A DNA stretch of 64,000 bases from Chrysaora quinquecirrha (taxonomy: Eukaryota > Cnidaria > Scyphozoa > Semaeostomeae > Pelagiidae). Made by a program: the position numbers and the translations under genes. This document shows positions 48,631-59,674 of the stretch, piece after piece (position 1 is the first letter of the stretch; every line of letters starts with the position of its first letter). The notes beneath the pieces are model-generated. The model did not search any database. It was not told the origin of the DNA and saw nothing but the letters and a program-made list of their open reading frames with translations. The DNA lies in the NCBI GenBank assembly GCA_014526335.1, contig JACTAT010000156.1:70642-134641 (forward strand). The letters are read 5' to 3'.

Positions 48631-51600
48631 ATGGCGACAAGTGCACCGTCAGAGAATGAGCCTCGAGGAAAAGCGTCAAATACTCGTGGAAGGAAGAGAA
48701 AATCGGATGATGAAAAGGTAAAGCGGTGTAAAGTGTCATTTCATGATACAACATTGCAATTATGGCGAGATTTGAAAGCAGAAATGGGCTTTCACACCGA
48801 TAACGACCTGGCTCTTGCGTTGATGTCCTCTTACAAAAGGAATGTGTCCAGGTAAGCCGTTGCTCGTTTTGCAAAAATTGCAAAAGTTTTGCAAGATCCT
48901 GTTGTTCGATTGCAAAATTATTTCTAAAAACAATAAACAGATTTTTACAAAGAGTTTATTTCATTTTAGGGGTTTTGTTTCACCTTCATCTCCTTCCCAT
49001 CAAGCTTTCCACTCTACACCCATGCATGGAATAGATATCCGTCAATATGAAAGAGGACATGATTCGGTTAGAAGGGAGCTGATCACCCAAATTCCACAGA
49101 TACCTGCATGTGTCAGTCTCATTGAGCCAATGGAAGAGTAAGTTTTTCAAACTTGATGAAAAACCCTGTCTTAATTCCCTAACAAAGAGGTCAGCTCTAC
49201 TATTCCAAAATATTCTATATTTTAGCTCTCCCCTGCTGGAAACATCTGGTCATGACATCATTGATTCTGGAGAAAAAATTAGCATCACATCCAATTCTGT
49301 TGAAAAATCTGGAGGTGCCATGGTACTAGGAAGACACAGTGATCAATGGTACAGCGATGAATCATCTGAAGGAAGTGAGCTGGATTTGGATGAGATTGAG
49401 CAGTTGTTGCAAGAAATAAAACTTGGAGATGACTGTCATCTGACACATTTGAAAGACTTGCAAACTAAAGATGAAATGTCAGGAGATTTTGATGTGGATG
49501 AGGAAGAAAGTGAAACAGTAAATATTTCTCTCCCATACTTGTCTGAGCCAGATAAAACATTGCTGGACAGTACTAGTATGTCATGGCAACCAACAGATGA
49601 TAATACCATTTTGTTTGGTTATGGGAAGAGCAATAAAGTGACTTTGCCTCACAACTATTATAAAGAGTTTTTAAAGGAAAGGGATCTTGTCAGTGACTTC
49701 AGTTTGATTGATGATGAGAAATTTATTTGCTCACTTACGCAAATTGAAAACCTCATAGCGGCTGCTACTTGTGAGATCTGTGGCTCATCACGAAAAATAG
49801 ACAAACATGGCTTTACTGGAAGTGTTGCAGAGCTTTGGTTGATATGTGATAAAGGGCATCGCATGAAATGGGCATCTTCAGAAACAGTCAATGGGGTGTA
49901 TGCTGTCAATATGCAACTGCTTTCCTCAATTATTCTGTCTGGAAATTTATATGTCAAATTGTCTTTGTTTGCTAAATTTTTTAATCTCAAAATACCATCA
50001 GATGCATCATTTTATAGATGTGCCAAGCATTATGTATACCCAGCAGTGGAACTTTGGTGGGAGGAGATGCAAACTTTGCTATTCAGATTGTTTCAAAACA
50101 GAGAAGTGGCATTAGGTGGAGATGGAAGAAATGACTCTCCGGGATTTTGTGCAACATACTGTACTTATTCATTCATCGATGCAGTATCTGATCTTATAGT
50201 GCACCAGGAAATTGTAGATGCACGCCAATGTGACTTGAAAAGTACAAACATGGAAAAGCTTGGGTGCATGAATGGCTTAGAGAAGCTGCAGACAAAAATG
50301 AAAGTTGTGGGTTTTGTGACTGATGATCACAAACAGATAGGAGCAATGATGAGTAAGAATTTCAAATTTAAAAACATTTGTACAAAACAAATAAAGTACA
50401 CCTATCTAGAGGCAATAACCAGCAGCCACCATTCACATGGGAAATTGAGAGTCTTTGTTCATAAAAGTTTATAACTTGCTTTACAGGGGATGACAAAAGA
50501 TTCTCAGGAATAAGATTTCAGAAGGATGTCTGGCACAAATCAACAAAGCTAACAAAAAAGTTATCAACAGTAAGGCATTACTTCTGATAATTTATTTTTG
50601 AACCAAGTATTTCATCTAAAGTTGCATACAGCAGTCACACAGTGTATTAATTATGACAGGAAAATCATTATTCCATCCTCTCCTTTCTTTGGCCCTCTCA
50701 TCTTATACATACTTTCTTCCTCCCAGAAAGGTTTCTTGTGGCCAGTTCTTTTTCTTATTCTAAATCTTTCAATGAATTTTTAAAGGCTGCAAATGAAAGA
50801 GGCAATGCAAAGATTCACCAGTGGATACCTTCAATAAGGAATCATTTTTGGCACTGCTCAGAAACTAGCAATGGAGACTTAAATGTTTTCAAGGTAACAT
50901 AGCTTGATATGTTTTATCAAGTCCGAGTACATGCTTTTTTATAAGAACAATTGGCTTTGATTTCAGCCTGCTTGTTTCTTATTTTGAAGTGACTTTTCAC
51001 CACTTTATCACCAACTACCCTTCTCAAAAACATGTATAGAATGCTTTTTCAGGCAGGGACTTGATGCTGGGAACTTTTCTTGTGTGTATCTCCAATAGTT
51101 TCAGAGAAAGCAAAAAGCTTGGACCCAATTTTCAGCCTGGTATTTCGTATAAAGGTTGTTCTTATAAGAAAAAAAAAACATGTTCATTATTAATTCCTCA
51201 GATGATTTGATTACAAACTTGCAAGTTCTGAATAAGAAGAAATATATCTTTTATCACTTCATAATTGATTGAAAATGTTGATTTTTTCCAAAAAAATTTA
51301 GAATATCTCCAGGATGTATTGCATAAGTTTGTTTTAGCAAGACTCAAACATCATCTGATTTATTCCTCAGGACAATTGGTTAAACCTACTGAAACATCTG
51401 TGCAATTTACATCATGAATGTCACCATGGCCAAGTTGAAGCTTCAGAAAGTGCAGAATGGTTTTCGCCAACTGATTCTGACTTCGGATCTTTGCGGGGGA
51501 TAGTGTTGGACAAACGGTTATTGAACAGCCTCAAATTTTATACAGACTTCAGGTATGTATGTATATATATGCAGCCCAGCCATTCCATAAAGACCTGAGT

Positions 51601-52564
51601 GGCTAAGTCCACTTCAATATTGCATAAATTTTTATTTTAAAGTTTACCATGCAATACTTAAAGTATATTTACATGAAAACCCTGTCAGGGGCGGATCAGG
51701 CAATTGCCCGGTGGGCCTTCCAAAAATTATTACCATTCTTTTTTATTTTGATATCAATTGGCAGGCAACTTGTTTACCTTAAGTGGGGGGGCCCTTCATT
51801 CGCCGTAACACCCCCTTCTTAACCCATTTGAAATATTTCGGCAAGTGTCTTTTGAGCTGGGGGCCCTCTCTCAACAGAATTGCCCGGGCACAACATTTGC
51901 AGCTAGTCTGCCCCTGATGCCTGCTCCTACATTATATTTCCTTACACTTTTTGACAGGTACACTGGGCAAGTTGAAGTGTATCACAACCATCTCCTCATG
52001 TACTGTCCAAAACGCATATTCTTCAAGTAAGTTTCTATGACATAAAATTTACAACAGAATTTAAACAAGAATTTCATAGAACTGAATTATCAAGTGATTT
52101 TATTTTGTTATCTGTGTCAGTTGAAATGAATAATTTGAAGGAAAAATGTGTTTAATCTATATGAAAATAATAATGGTATTGCATCTTGCAACATGATGGC
52201 TATTCTTTCAGGTTCCTGCTTATAAAGTGCGCAATAGACTTGCAACAATAGACCACAACCACCACTGTAACTTGCCACAAGCTGAAAATGAGTTTGGAGA
52301 ACCACTGTATTCAAGAAGATGGAGCAAAAAAGCAGGTCGATGGATTCCAACCACAATCAAGGAGCGCAAAGATTATGCATATGTTCCCAATCTGCAGGCC
52401 TTAATATTAAATATGCGCGCAGAATGGATAAAGGCAAAGTTGAACGGCCCAAGCCACTCTCCTATGATGATCCAAGGAGGAAATCTGCTACAATTGCAAA
52501 AGTGCCTGCAAGAGCAACCAAAGTGCTAGTTGAGGAGAGGAAAACCCGTTTTCAAAAAAGATAA
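48631..52564 (+). CDS. Kolobok-like DDE transposase, 8 exons, with frame lesions
   Basis: Exons: 48631-48851, 48970-49137, 49226-50352, 50487-50569, 50786-50893, 51371-51552, 51958-52026, 52212-52564. Exons 1-7 join in frame with GT-AG sites. The ATG at 48631 is chosen over an upstream TTG. Features in order: basic N-terminus (TRGRKRKSDDEK), acidic region, a Cys/His cluster (ATCEICGS...WLICDKGHRMKW), EVALGGDGRNDSPGF (first acidic motif), VTDDHKQIGAMMRDD (second), KDVWHKSTKLTKKLS, IHQWIPSIRNHFWHCS, and YTGQVEVYHNHLLMYCPKR. I recognise this order as a transposase-like family common in invertebrates; the Kolobok name rests on the TTAA ends and memory. Exon 7 to 8 needs one base more than splicing supplies, and a GCGCGC tract at 52415-52420 shifts the end by two bases before the basic tail DDPRRKSATIAK. 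Probably inactive here. Confidence -1.
51686..51916. mobile_element. hAT-like MITE nested in transposase intron 6
   Basis: CAGGGGCGGATCAGGCAATTGCCC at the left and, in reverse complement, CAGGGGCAGACTAG at the right form hAT-type ends. GCCCGG recurs internally near both ends. Flanks AACCCTGT and ATGCCTGC match at 5 of 8 positions, so the target duplication has decayed. It fills the space between exons 6 and 7 without touching splice sites. Confidence -1.
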
Positions 52565-52651
52565 TAAAACTGATAAAAACAAAGAGGCTTCAGATGAGTT
52601 TATAATAGTTCAAAAATAGTTTATAAATAGTTCATTAATTCTTAGCAGTTC

Positions 52652-53850
52652 TCAACGATCTTTATAGCCAGTGTACACATTGTTTGGAGAAGGGTATTTG
52701 TCACGTATTTTCCAAACACAGCATGAAGGTATCACCACTCTGTTTCCTGCACCCAGAGGTCCATGTTGCCACATTACAAATTGCCTATATGCTGTGTGCC
52801 TCATAGTCTTCCTGTCCTGACTGGGTATGTCAACCCTTATATCACATCGTGAATTAATGGCAACTTCAAGAACATTCCCATTCAAGCATATCTCGTAAAA
52901 TGTTTGGTCTTTGGTTATGCAGGAACGTCGTTTGCAACATTTTCTCTCTTTTTGGGTGGGCATCTCATGACACTGCAAACATTTACACCAAGTAGGCACC
53001 ATGCTTGATGTTGGCAAAGGATTGGGAATATCACTGGCAGTGTTTCTTTTCTGGTGCATGATATCAACCAACAATGTTTTTCTGTCCTCAAAAACTTTTG
53101 TTGCCATCTCCAACAGCTCGTCATAGCTTAGTTTAGACAATGTGGCCTTTGGAAAGAAAATTGCATAGCAATCATTTACTTAATCAAAACTAAAACGTCT
53201 TTTGGTTAGCATTCGGAGGAGATTTATCTACATTTACAGGCCTGTGTAGTGCATAAGTATATTTTAGTGGGTATTTATGTATACTGTACATGTGTTTATT
53301 TAGACTTAGAGTTTAAGTTATACTTTAAATTTCATTATTACACTCACCTTGACATCAACAATGGAGCTAGGAGGAGTATTCCCTGTTTCTGTAACTTCTT
53401 GGGGATTATCAACATCTTCATCTTGGTGGGCGGTTGGCAAGACATTCTTGCACGGTTTTCGTCTACTACCGCACGTACAGTCATTTCTCTTACAAAATTT
53501 ACCAGCAGACCGACATGGGCAACCCTTTCTCTGGCAGGTATTCCGACAATCGCAACTAATTGTTACCCTTGCCTCTTCTTGTTGTGACTGATGATCAGCA
53601 ACAGTCACGGTAGCACCGTCGATTTGACTCTTCTCTGCTGGTGCTGTTGGCCCGGACGCGTACCCCAGGCTCACTTCCTCGCTTTCTTGAAGTTCGCCAC
53701 CAGCTATTACTCCTCAGTACTCTCTGGCGGCCGCAGGTGTTGTGGGATTTCAGGTCTATCCGATAGACCAAAAACTAACAGATCCAGTGCTCCGAAATCA
53801 CTTCTTAAATTTTCGTCATCAAGTTCTGGGACCGTAAAACGTCTCGCCAT
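52652..53850 (-). CDS. CXC-domain / P2X7 C-terminal-like protein, 2 exons, one frameshift
   Basis: Exon 1 is 53348-53850, exon 2 is 52652-53146, joined AAG|GCC in phase through a GTGAGT donor and CAAAG acceptor. The start MARRFTVPELDD is an ATG at 53850. Exon 1 holds an acidic N-terminus and a Cys-rich CXC/tesmin-like domain (SCDCRNTCQRKGCPC, KFCKRNDCTCG). One frame change near 53700 is needed between PPESTEE and VIAGGELQES. Exon 2 begins with a helix (KLSYDELLEMATK) and carries WCKCLQC, ERKCCKRRSCI, RHTAYRQFVMWQHGPLGAGN, VIPSCCVWKIRDKYPS and a final YTGYKD. This is the cysteine-rich cytosolic ballast domain of P2X7 receptors, without channel helices. It ends tail-to-tail with the transposase gene. 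A DNA- or protein-binding accessory role is inference. Confidence -1.
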
Positions 53851-53943
53851 TTTATTTTGACAAGCTACTCCTGCAACATCAAATTGAATTGAATTTCCTA
53901 TTGTTTGGGTAAGCCAATCAGCAACGCGACACACTGCCTTTAA

Positions 53944-54690
53944 GACACAGACTTTCTTACTTCCCCTGGAAGGTTCTTATTTTCCTTTTACCTTCAACAA
54001 TAAAATGAGCCTATTATCTTTGATCTATTTATTTAAACTGGTCTGCAGCTGACTATAGTTATTGCAAGAACACTTTGCCAACAAGTTTAATTTTAGCCCC
54101 AGATTTCCATAGAATGTTCATTTTTCACTATTTCTTAGCAATTGGTGATAGTGATTTTGTATTCAAATGTTTGAAGTTAGCAGGTGTCAAACAATTGACA
54201 GCCTCAGTGAAAAATACATGATCAAAAAATAGTAAAAGCTCAGTCTAGCTGCACTGTTGAGCCCTGATATTGGGCAAAACCAGAAACCGTAATTATTTGA
54301 TTAATGATTAAGGACGCTTCCTCTGATTAAGTTAAAAGTGAATCCTCCAATAAGTGAATCCTCCAATTAGTGCATCCTGTACGACTAAAGCTAAAGTTTG
54401 GCTAATTAAACTATGCAAGAACGATGCATTGAATTATTGATTTGTTTTATTGGGAAATTTTGAAACATAGGTTTCTATTGCAGGAAAGAAAAGACCTTGG
54501 TAGGTTGATTAAGGTGTAGACATTGCCATCATTTTAGATGGTTTTATGGCATATCTTATCCTGGACTTTTATAAACACACTGCTCGATTTAATAATTTCT
54601 TTATTATCACATAGTATTACTTAATACTTAATACTATTTAATGAAGAAAGTATTATTTTGGCATTAAGGGTAATGTCTGGAAAGTAATTG
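53944..54690. other. Stretch between the TTAA element and LINE relic
   Basis: No conserved coding sequence. A small duplicated phrase, AGTGAATCCTCCAATAAGTG / AGTGAATCCTCCAATTAGTG, is visible near 54338-54375. Confidence -1.
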
Positions 54691-56160
54691 CATCACTTTA
54701 TGACAAAGTAAAGTAGTGCGTTAGAGGTAACGATGGGTTGACAGAAATTTTTTCATGTACACGTTGTGTCCAACAAGGATGCTTTCTTAGTCCAGTTCTC
54801 CTCGCCTTGTATCTCAATGATCTCAATCGTTTTGTACAAAAATCCTGTGGGTATTTCTTTAGGCAATACCAATATCCACTCTTGCTGTATGCAGACGACC
54901 TAGTTTTGGTTGCAAAAGATTCTCACGATCTTCAATCCCAGCTAGACAAGTTCGCAATTTTCACCAATATAGTTAAAATGGAAGTCAACATGGATAAAAC
55001 TAAAGTGATGGTACTTAGAAAAACAAAAGAGTAAGGAAATTTTGGAGAGTAAAAAAATTTTGAAACTTGGGGATAAAGTAGTAAAAGAATGCGAATCTTA
55101 GAAGTACCTAGAGGTAACAATGAAATCAAAGGGGTCCTTTTCTGATCATGTTGACAAAATTAAAGAAAAACCCCAAAAATCTTATTATAATCTTTTATCA
55201 AAGAGTAGAGAATGGGGTGGTTTTCAACCAAGACTTTTTATCTATCTCTTCGATCATACTATAGCACCAATTCTAAATTACGCTTCTGAAGTTTGGGACT
55301 TTGATGAATGGCCTAAATTAGAAACAGTCCATCTGTCAGTATGCACTCGGTGTAAGGACAAATACAAGTACCAAGGGTGTATATGCTAAGTTAGGAAGAA
55401 TTTCTCTAATTAATAATGTTACATTAATATCCTTAAACTCTATAGCCGTTTATCAAAATTAGACTCCCAACGTTATGCCAGTCTAGCTTATCATTTTCTT
55501 AACAAAGATGCTGAAGAAGGGCTGACAAATAGGGTATCGAAAGCTCGCAATCTTTGAGCAATGCACGGCATCAAAGACTCTGATAACACGACTACTATTA
55601 AAATAAAGGTTCATAAACATTTTAAGTCTGAGGTTTTAAATAAACTTAGGACTCAAATTGTCGATGATAAAAAATTGAAATTATATGCTTCATTCAAACA
55701 GACTTTTAAATTTGAGCCATACCTTGACTTTTTACAAGACTTTAACATTAGATCCCCCCTAGAAAAACTAAGGTTCTCATAATCTCCACATTGAATCAAG
55801 TAGATTTGAAAAATCGAATATACCAAGAAACGAAAGACTTTGTCCTTACTGCAGAATAGCGAACCTAAATTTAGTTGAAAATGAAGTACATTTCATAATG
55901 TCATGTCCGTTCTATAAAGAACAAAGAAAACAAATGCTAGCTATGATATTCCAAAAATTTCCAAATACAGTCAACCTAAATGAAGAACATATATTTTTGG
56001 CTAATGTCCCAAGAAGAAAAGAATGTAATTGAAAACCTGGGATATTTCTGTAACAAATCTTTTGAGAGGAGAAAACGTTTTTTAGAAGGTCCTGACCCAC
56101 TTTTTGAAAATGATGATATGAACAAAGATTATGTAGTGTGATAAAAATATCACAAATTAT
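54690..56160 (+). mobile_element. LINE relic: RT palm/thumb and C-terminal zinc region
   Basis: Plus-strand frames in sequence: 54738-55034 with CVQQGCFLSPVLLALYLNDL, LLLYADDLVLVAKD (catalytic YADD) and MDKTKVMVLRK; 55120-55389 with DHTIAPILNYASEVWD; 55561-55782; and 55790-55920 with LCPYCRIANLNLVENEVHFI followed by MSCPFY, a C-x2-C...H-x4-C terminal finger found in many LINEs. Fingers, endonuclease and ORF1 are absent, so the copy is 5'-truncated. Stops and frameshifts separate each block. Clade not assigned. Confidence -1.
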
Positions 56161-56399
56161 AAAAAAATAAGATTAACCCAAACCTCCCTGTTCCGAAAGA
56201 AAACACCCATCAACATTTCTTAATCAATTTAAAGAGAAAGGTCATTTTTCTTATGCAACTGGAAACACAGATATCGCCAACACTATTCTTGCTTATCACA
56301 ACCAGGTATATGATAAGTCGGGTCAGGATGATGATTATCACGTATCTTGGTCAAATTTAATAAATTTGGAAAATAACGAATTTGATGAAATCCTAATTA

Positions 56400-57140
56400 A
56401 AATAAAAAAGATGTGCTCTGGCTTGAGGTAAGAATCAACATCCCATCTAAAACAGTTTCTATTCTTGGCAATGAAGCAAGCATTGATGATTTCAAGGATA
56501 ACCTTTTAGAACTAATTAACATTGATAAAGAACAATATAAGCAGAACATTAATGACGTTATTCCTTTGTGACACTATTTTGCAAGATGATCATCAGTGCA
56601 CCCCACCGTCACCATCATTCAATTCAATTCAATCCGAAACCTCCACATTGAAGGATGCAATGAAACCGGTTTGGAATCAAATTGCCGTTATATTTCAAGA
56701 AATTAATAATCTTAAGGATCAACCAACAAAACGATTTGACTTGCATGCTCTTCAACCCTCAACTACAGAAATAGAAAGAGACAAGATTAGCAAAGAGAAC
56801 TGGCTATTGAGAAAAATGTATGAACACATCAAACACCCCAAAGCAAATTGCTGACCAACTACATGATTCTGCCAAGACCATCAAAGGGTGGTTGCCAACA
56901 TGTAAATTGTATATATCGAATGTTATCAAACAGGCTAAGTATACAAATATTAATGATAATGTGGAGCTGTTGAACGAAATTTTGTGTAACTTATGTAAAA
57001 AGAATAACCTCATCTTCATAGATAATAGTAGCATAAAATTAGAAAATTTAAACGGAAGTAAATTGCATTTAAATGATAAGGGCAGTGCAAAACTAGCAGG
57101 CAACTTCAGAAATTGCATCAAAACTCATCATTTGGCGTGA
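56400..57140 (+). pseudogene. LINE ORF1, esterase (SGNH-like) end
   Basis: Broken frames encode VRINIPSKTVSILGNEASID, then at 56820-57140 QADYKNI-like SGNH end sequence: KLYISNVIKQAKYTNINDNV, LCKKNNLIFIDNSSIK and LHLNDKGSAKLAGNF. The LHLNDKG motif resembles the conserved histidine block of esterase-type ORF1 proteins of CR1-group LINEs. The family is known to carry such a domain. Stops near 56570 and an overlap at 56820-56854 show frameshifts. Confidence -1.
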
Positions 57141-57179
57141 CTTAAAAACGTTAGTACTATTTCTGATAAGTCGGATAAA

Positions 57180-57932
57180 AATGTTGCTACAAGAAAAAGT
57201 CGCGATTATCCAAAAAACCCTATCCTTGCACACCTTAACATAAACAGCAAGCTTGTATGATTGCAAAGTAATCGGAGAAACAAAACTCGACGAAACCTTC
57301 TCTACTTCTCAGTTTCTAATTCCTGGCTACAAATCACCATATAGTGCTGACAGAAACGTCTATGGTGGCGGCCTTCTCGTTTACATAAAAGAATCTCTCA
57401 ATAGTAAGAGAACAGAGAACTTTGAAGAAAGAGGAATAGAAAATATATGCTTTAAGATAAAACTGCGTAAAGAAAAATGGGCAGTCATTGCCGCATATAA
57501 TCCACCTAGGGCTGATAATGAAAAATTCAAAAATTCTATAATAACAGCAATAGACAAAATAGCTTTAAATTATGACAATTTCATTATCATAGGGGATCTA
57601 AATTTAACTCTGGATAATCAATACCTTAGGACTATATGCTCTTCCCTGGGGATGAAAAATCTCATTAAAGAGCCCACTCCACTTGCTACAAGCTACACTG
57701 TAATCCTTCTTTAAATGATGTTATTAAAATGATTGAAACAAGCCTAAGTGACTTTCATAAACTAATTCTTACAACCTTGAAATCATCTCTCCCAAAACAT
57801 CATTCAAACATTACTCACTACAGAGACTTGAGCAAATTTAATGAAGAAGCATTCTGTCGAGAATTATCACGAGCACCATTTGACTTATGTGAATACTTTG
57901 ATGATGCCAATGAGACTTTTGATCATTCTTAA
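57180..57932 (+). pseudogene. LINE endonuclease (APE-type) of the CR1/Jockey-like copy
   Basis: Recognisable blocks are NPILAHLNINS at 57220, VIGETKLDETFSTSQFLIPG with GETK active-site motif at 57270, NVYGGGLLVYIKES, WAVIAAYNPPRADN, and DNFIIIGDLNLTLDN with the GDLN motif at 57590. The final SDH motif reads SLSDFHKLIL in the next frame at 57745. A stop after NINSKLV and a frameshift near 57715 break the gene. It would nick target DNA to prime reverse transcription. Confidence -1.
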
Positions 57933-58289
57933 GCAACTTTTACTCTAACAGTAAACAATCATGCTCCTCTAAAGAGCAAAATAGTAAAAGCAAACAACAA
58001 GCCACTTGGTATATCTCACAGAAAAGCCATCATGTTAAAAATTAAACTGAAAAATCAGTGTAATGAATCCATGACCCGTGAAAGCTTTGAAAAGTACAAA
58101 AAACAAAGAAATCACTGTGCAAATCTGCGCCCACTTTTGAAATTGGATTACTTCACAAAGATCTGTAAAGATGGAATTTTAGATCCTAGAACATTCTGGA
58201 AGAAACTAAAGCCATATTTTTCAGTAAAGAAAACTCAGATTCTGAAGAAGCTATATGCGAAGATGATTGTCTTATAAGTGCCCTTTTTC

Positions 58290-58768
58290 GAAACAAAATT
58301 CTCAAGATACTTATGCACATACAGAAAAAATTTTTCTTCCCAGCATGCTCTATTTAGACTAATAGAAGACAGGAGGCGTGGATTGGAAAACAATAAACAA
58401 ATTGGTGCTGTTTTGATGGATTTATCGAAGGCGTTTGACTGTTTACCAAAGAATCTTCTTCTAGCGAAATGACATGCTTATGGTGTGGAATACAGCTCTC
58501 TATCTTTAATAAAAAAGCTATGTCTCTGAAAGAAAGCAAAAAGTAAAAGTAAAAGGACGCTACAGTGAATGGGGCAATCTAGAACTAGGTGTGCCTCAAG
58601 GCTCTATCCTAGGGCCCCTTCTTTTTAACATTTTCATGAATGATATATTTTATAACTTAAGTGAGGGATCTCTCTGCAATTTTGCTGATGACAATACAAT
58701 ATCAATGACTGCAACTGACACAAATAGCCTACTATAACTTATAAAGATAAACACTAACATATGCATTG
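58290..58768 (+). pseudogene. LINE reverse transcriptase fragment, split by an insertion
   Basis: QHALFRLIEDRRRGLENNKQ, motif A AVLMDLSKAFDCLPKNLLL, motif B GVPQGSILGPLLFNIFMNDI and motif C NFADDNTISM are all present in order, with two frame changes and stops. FADD is the CR1/Jockey-type catalytic box. The thumb (DWFKENEMTANPSKFQAIA) lies beyond the 2.8 kb insertion at 61576. Confidence -1.
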
Positions 58769-59189
58769 TAGTGGGTTCGCTAAACACCAAAATCGGTATG
58801 AATTGTGCATTTTATGATACAAGCATGAAATTTGGCACAAGTACAGAGTCTGATGCGCCAAACAAAATGAGAAACAGACCCAACTCAGAAAATGGCCCCG
58901 AAAGCTATTTTTAGACTGGGGTACTTGGGCCCAGCCCCCACAGAGTTTCCTTCTATAACTTGGAAACTATTTGCGATGCGCAGCTGAAAGTTAGTGCAGT
59001 TACATATTTTAATATGCTTAATACAAGGAATAACAAATCCATTCAAAAAATTCCCCCGAAAGCTATTTTTAGACTGGGGTACTTGACCCCAGCCCCCAAA
59101 ACATTTTAGACAGGGCATTTTTGGCAACATTCTAGCACACTGGGTAACCGGAAATTTTAAAGTAGTTTTGGACTCTTTGGTGGTTGTTA

Positions 59190-59674
59190 GGTGAAGGCAT
59201 AGGTCTAGGCTAAGGCATAGGTATAGGTGTAGGCATCGGCGAAGGCATAGGCACAGGCACCGGCGTAGGTGTAGATGTAGAAAAGGCATAGGCGAACACA
59301 TAGGCACAGGTGTAGGTGTAGATGAAGGCATAGGTGTAGGCAAAGGCATCGCTACAGGTGTAGACGAAGGCAAAGGCATAGGCAAAGCCATAGGCACAGG
59401 TGTAGGTGTAGATGTAGGCATTGGTGTAGGCGAAGGCATAGGCACAGGTGTAGAGGAAGGCAAAGGCATAGGCAAAGGCATAGGAACAGGTGTATGTGTA
59501 GATGAAGGCATTGTTGTAGCCGAAGGCATAGGCACAGGTGTACATGAAGGCAAAGGCATAGGCCAAGGCATAGGAACAGGTGTATGTGTAGATGAAGGCA
59601 TTGTTGTAGGCCAAGGCATAGGCACAGGCGAAGGTGTAGATGAAGGCATCGGAGTAGGCGAAGGCATAGGCACG
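59190..59674. repeat. GGNNNA hexamer minisatellite
   Basis: About 80 six-base units of the form GGCATA, GGTGTA, GGCAAA, GGCACA and GATGAA alternate in longer modules. Because the period is six and stop-free, two overlapping minus-strand frames (Pro-Met-Pro-Ser rich and Ala-Tyr rich) stay open over 130-260 codons; neither is a believable gene. Confidence -1.

Larger units (their letters stand above)
48415..53939. mobile_element. TTAA-flanked two-gene DNA transposon, 5,525 bp (Kolobok-like)
   Basis: The left end AGGCAGTGTGTCGCG and the right end CGCGACACACTGCCT are exact 15-bp inverted repeats. Each is bordered by TTAA (48411-48414, 53940-53943), the duplication used by Kolobok and piggyBac elements. 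Inside are a plus-strand spliced transposase gene (48631-52564) and a minus-strand spliced CXC/P2X7-like gene (53850-52652). They converge with 87 bp between stop codons. There is little other sequence, so both genes belong to the element. A nested hAT MITE lies in one intron. Ends are intact although both genes carry frame lesions. This is the best-bounded element in the window. Confidence -1.
56190..58768 (+). mobile_element. CR1/Jockey-like LINE, decayed; continues at 61576-61635
   Basis: ORF1 (56190-57140), endonuclease (57180-57930), linker, and partial RT (58290-58740) lie in order on the plus strand with many lesions. The part containing RT motifs before VLMDLSKAFDCLPKN is deleted between MIVL/FFETKFS and the following RYLCTYRK. 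The RT frame NFADDN is followed by TNICI, interrupted at 58768 by the tandem-TIR element, and resumes at 61576 with DWFKENEMTANPSKFQAIAT before a pogo-like end truncates it. Confidence -1.

Noticed and set aside
58885..59673. 262-codon minus-strand ORF rich in Pro-Met-Pro-Ser-Thr
   Set aside because: It is created by the six-base minisatellite and inverted-arm sequence; a second frame over the same DNA is equally open, and there is no conserved domain.
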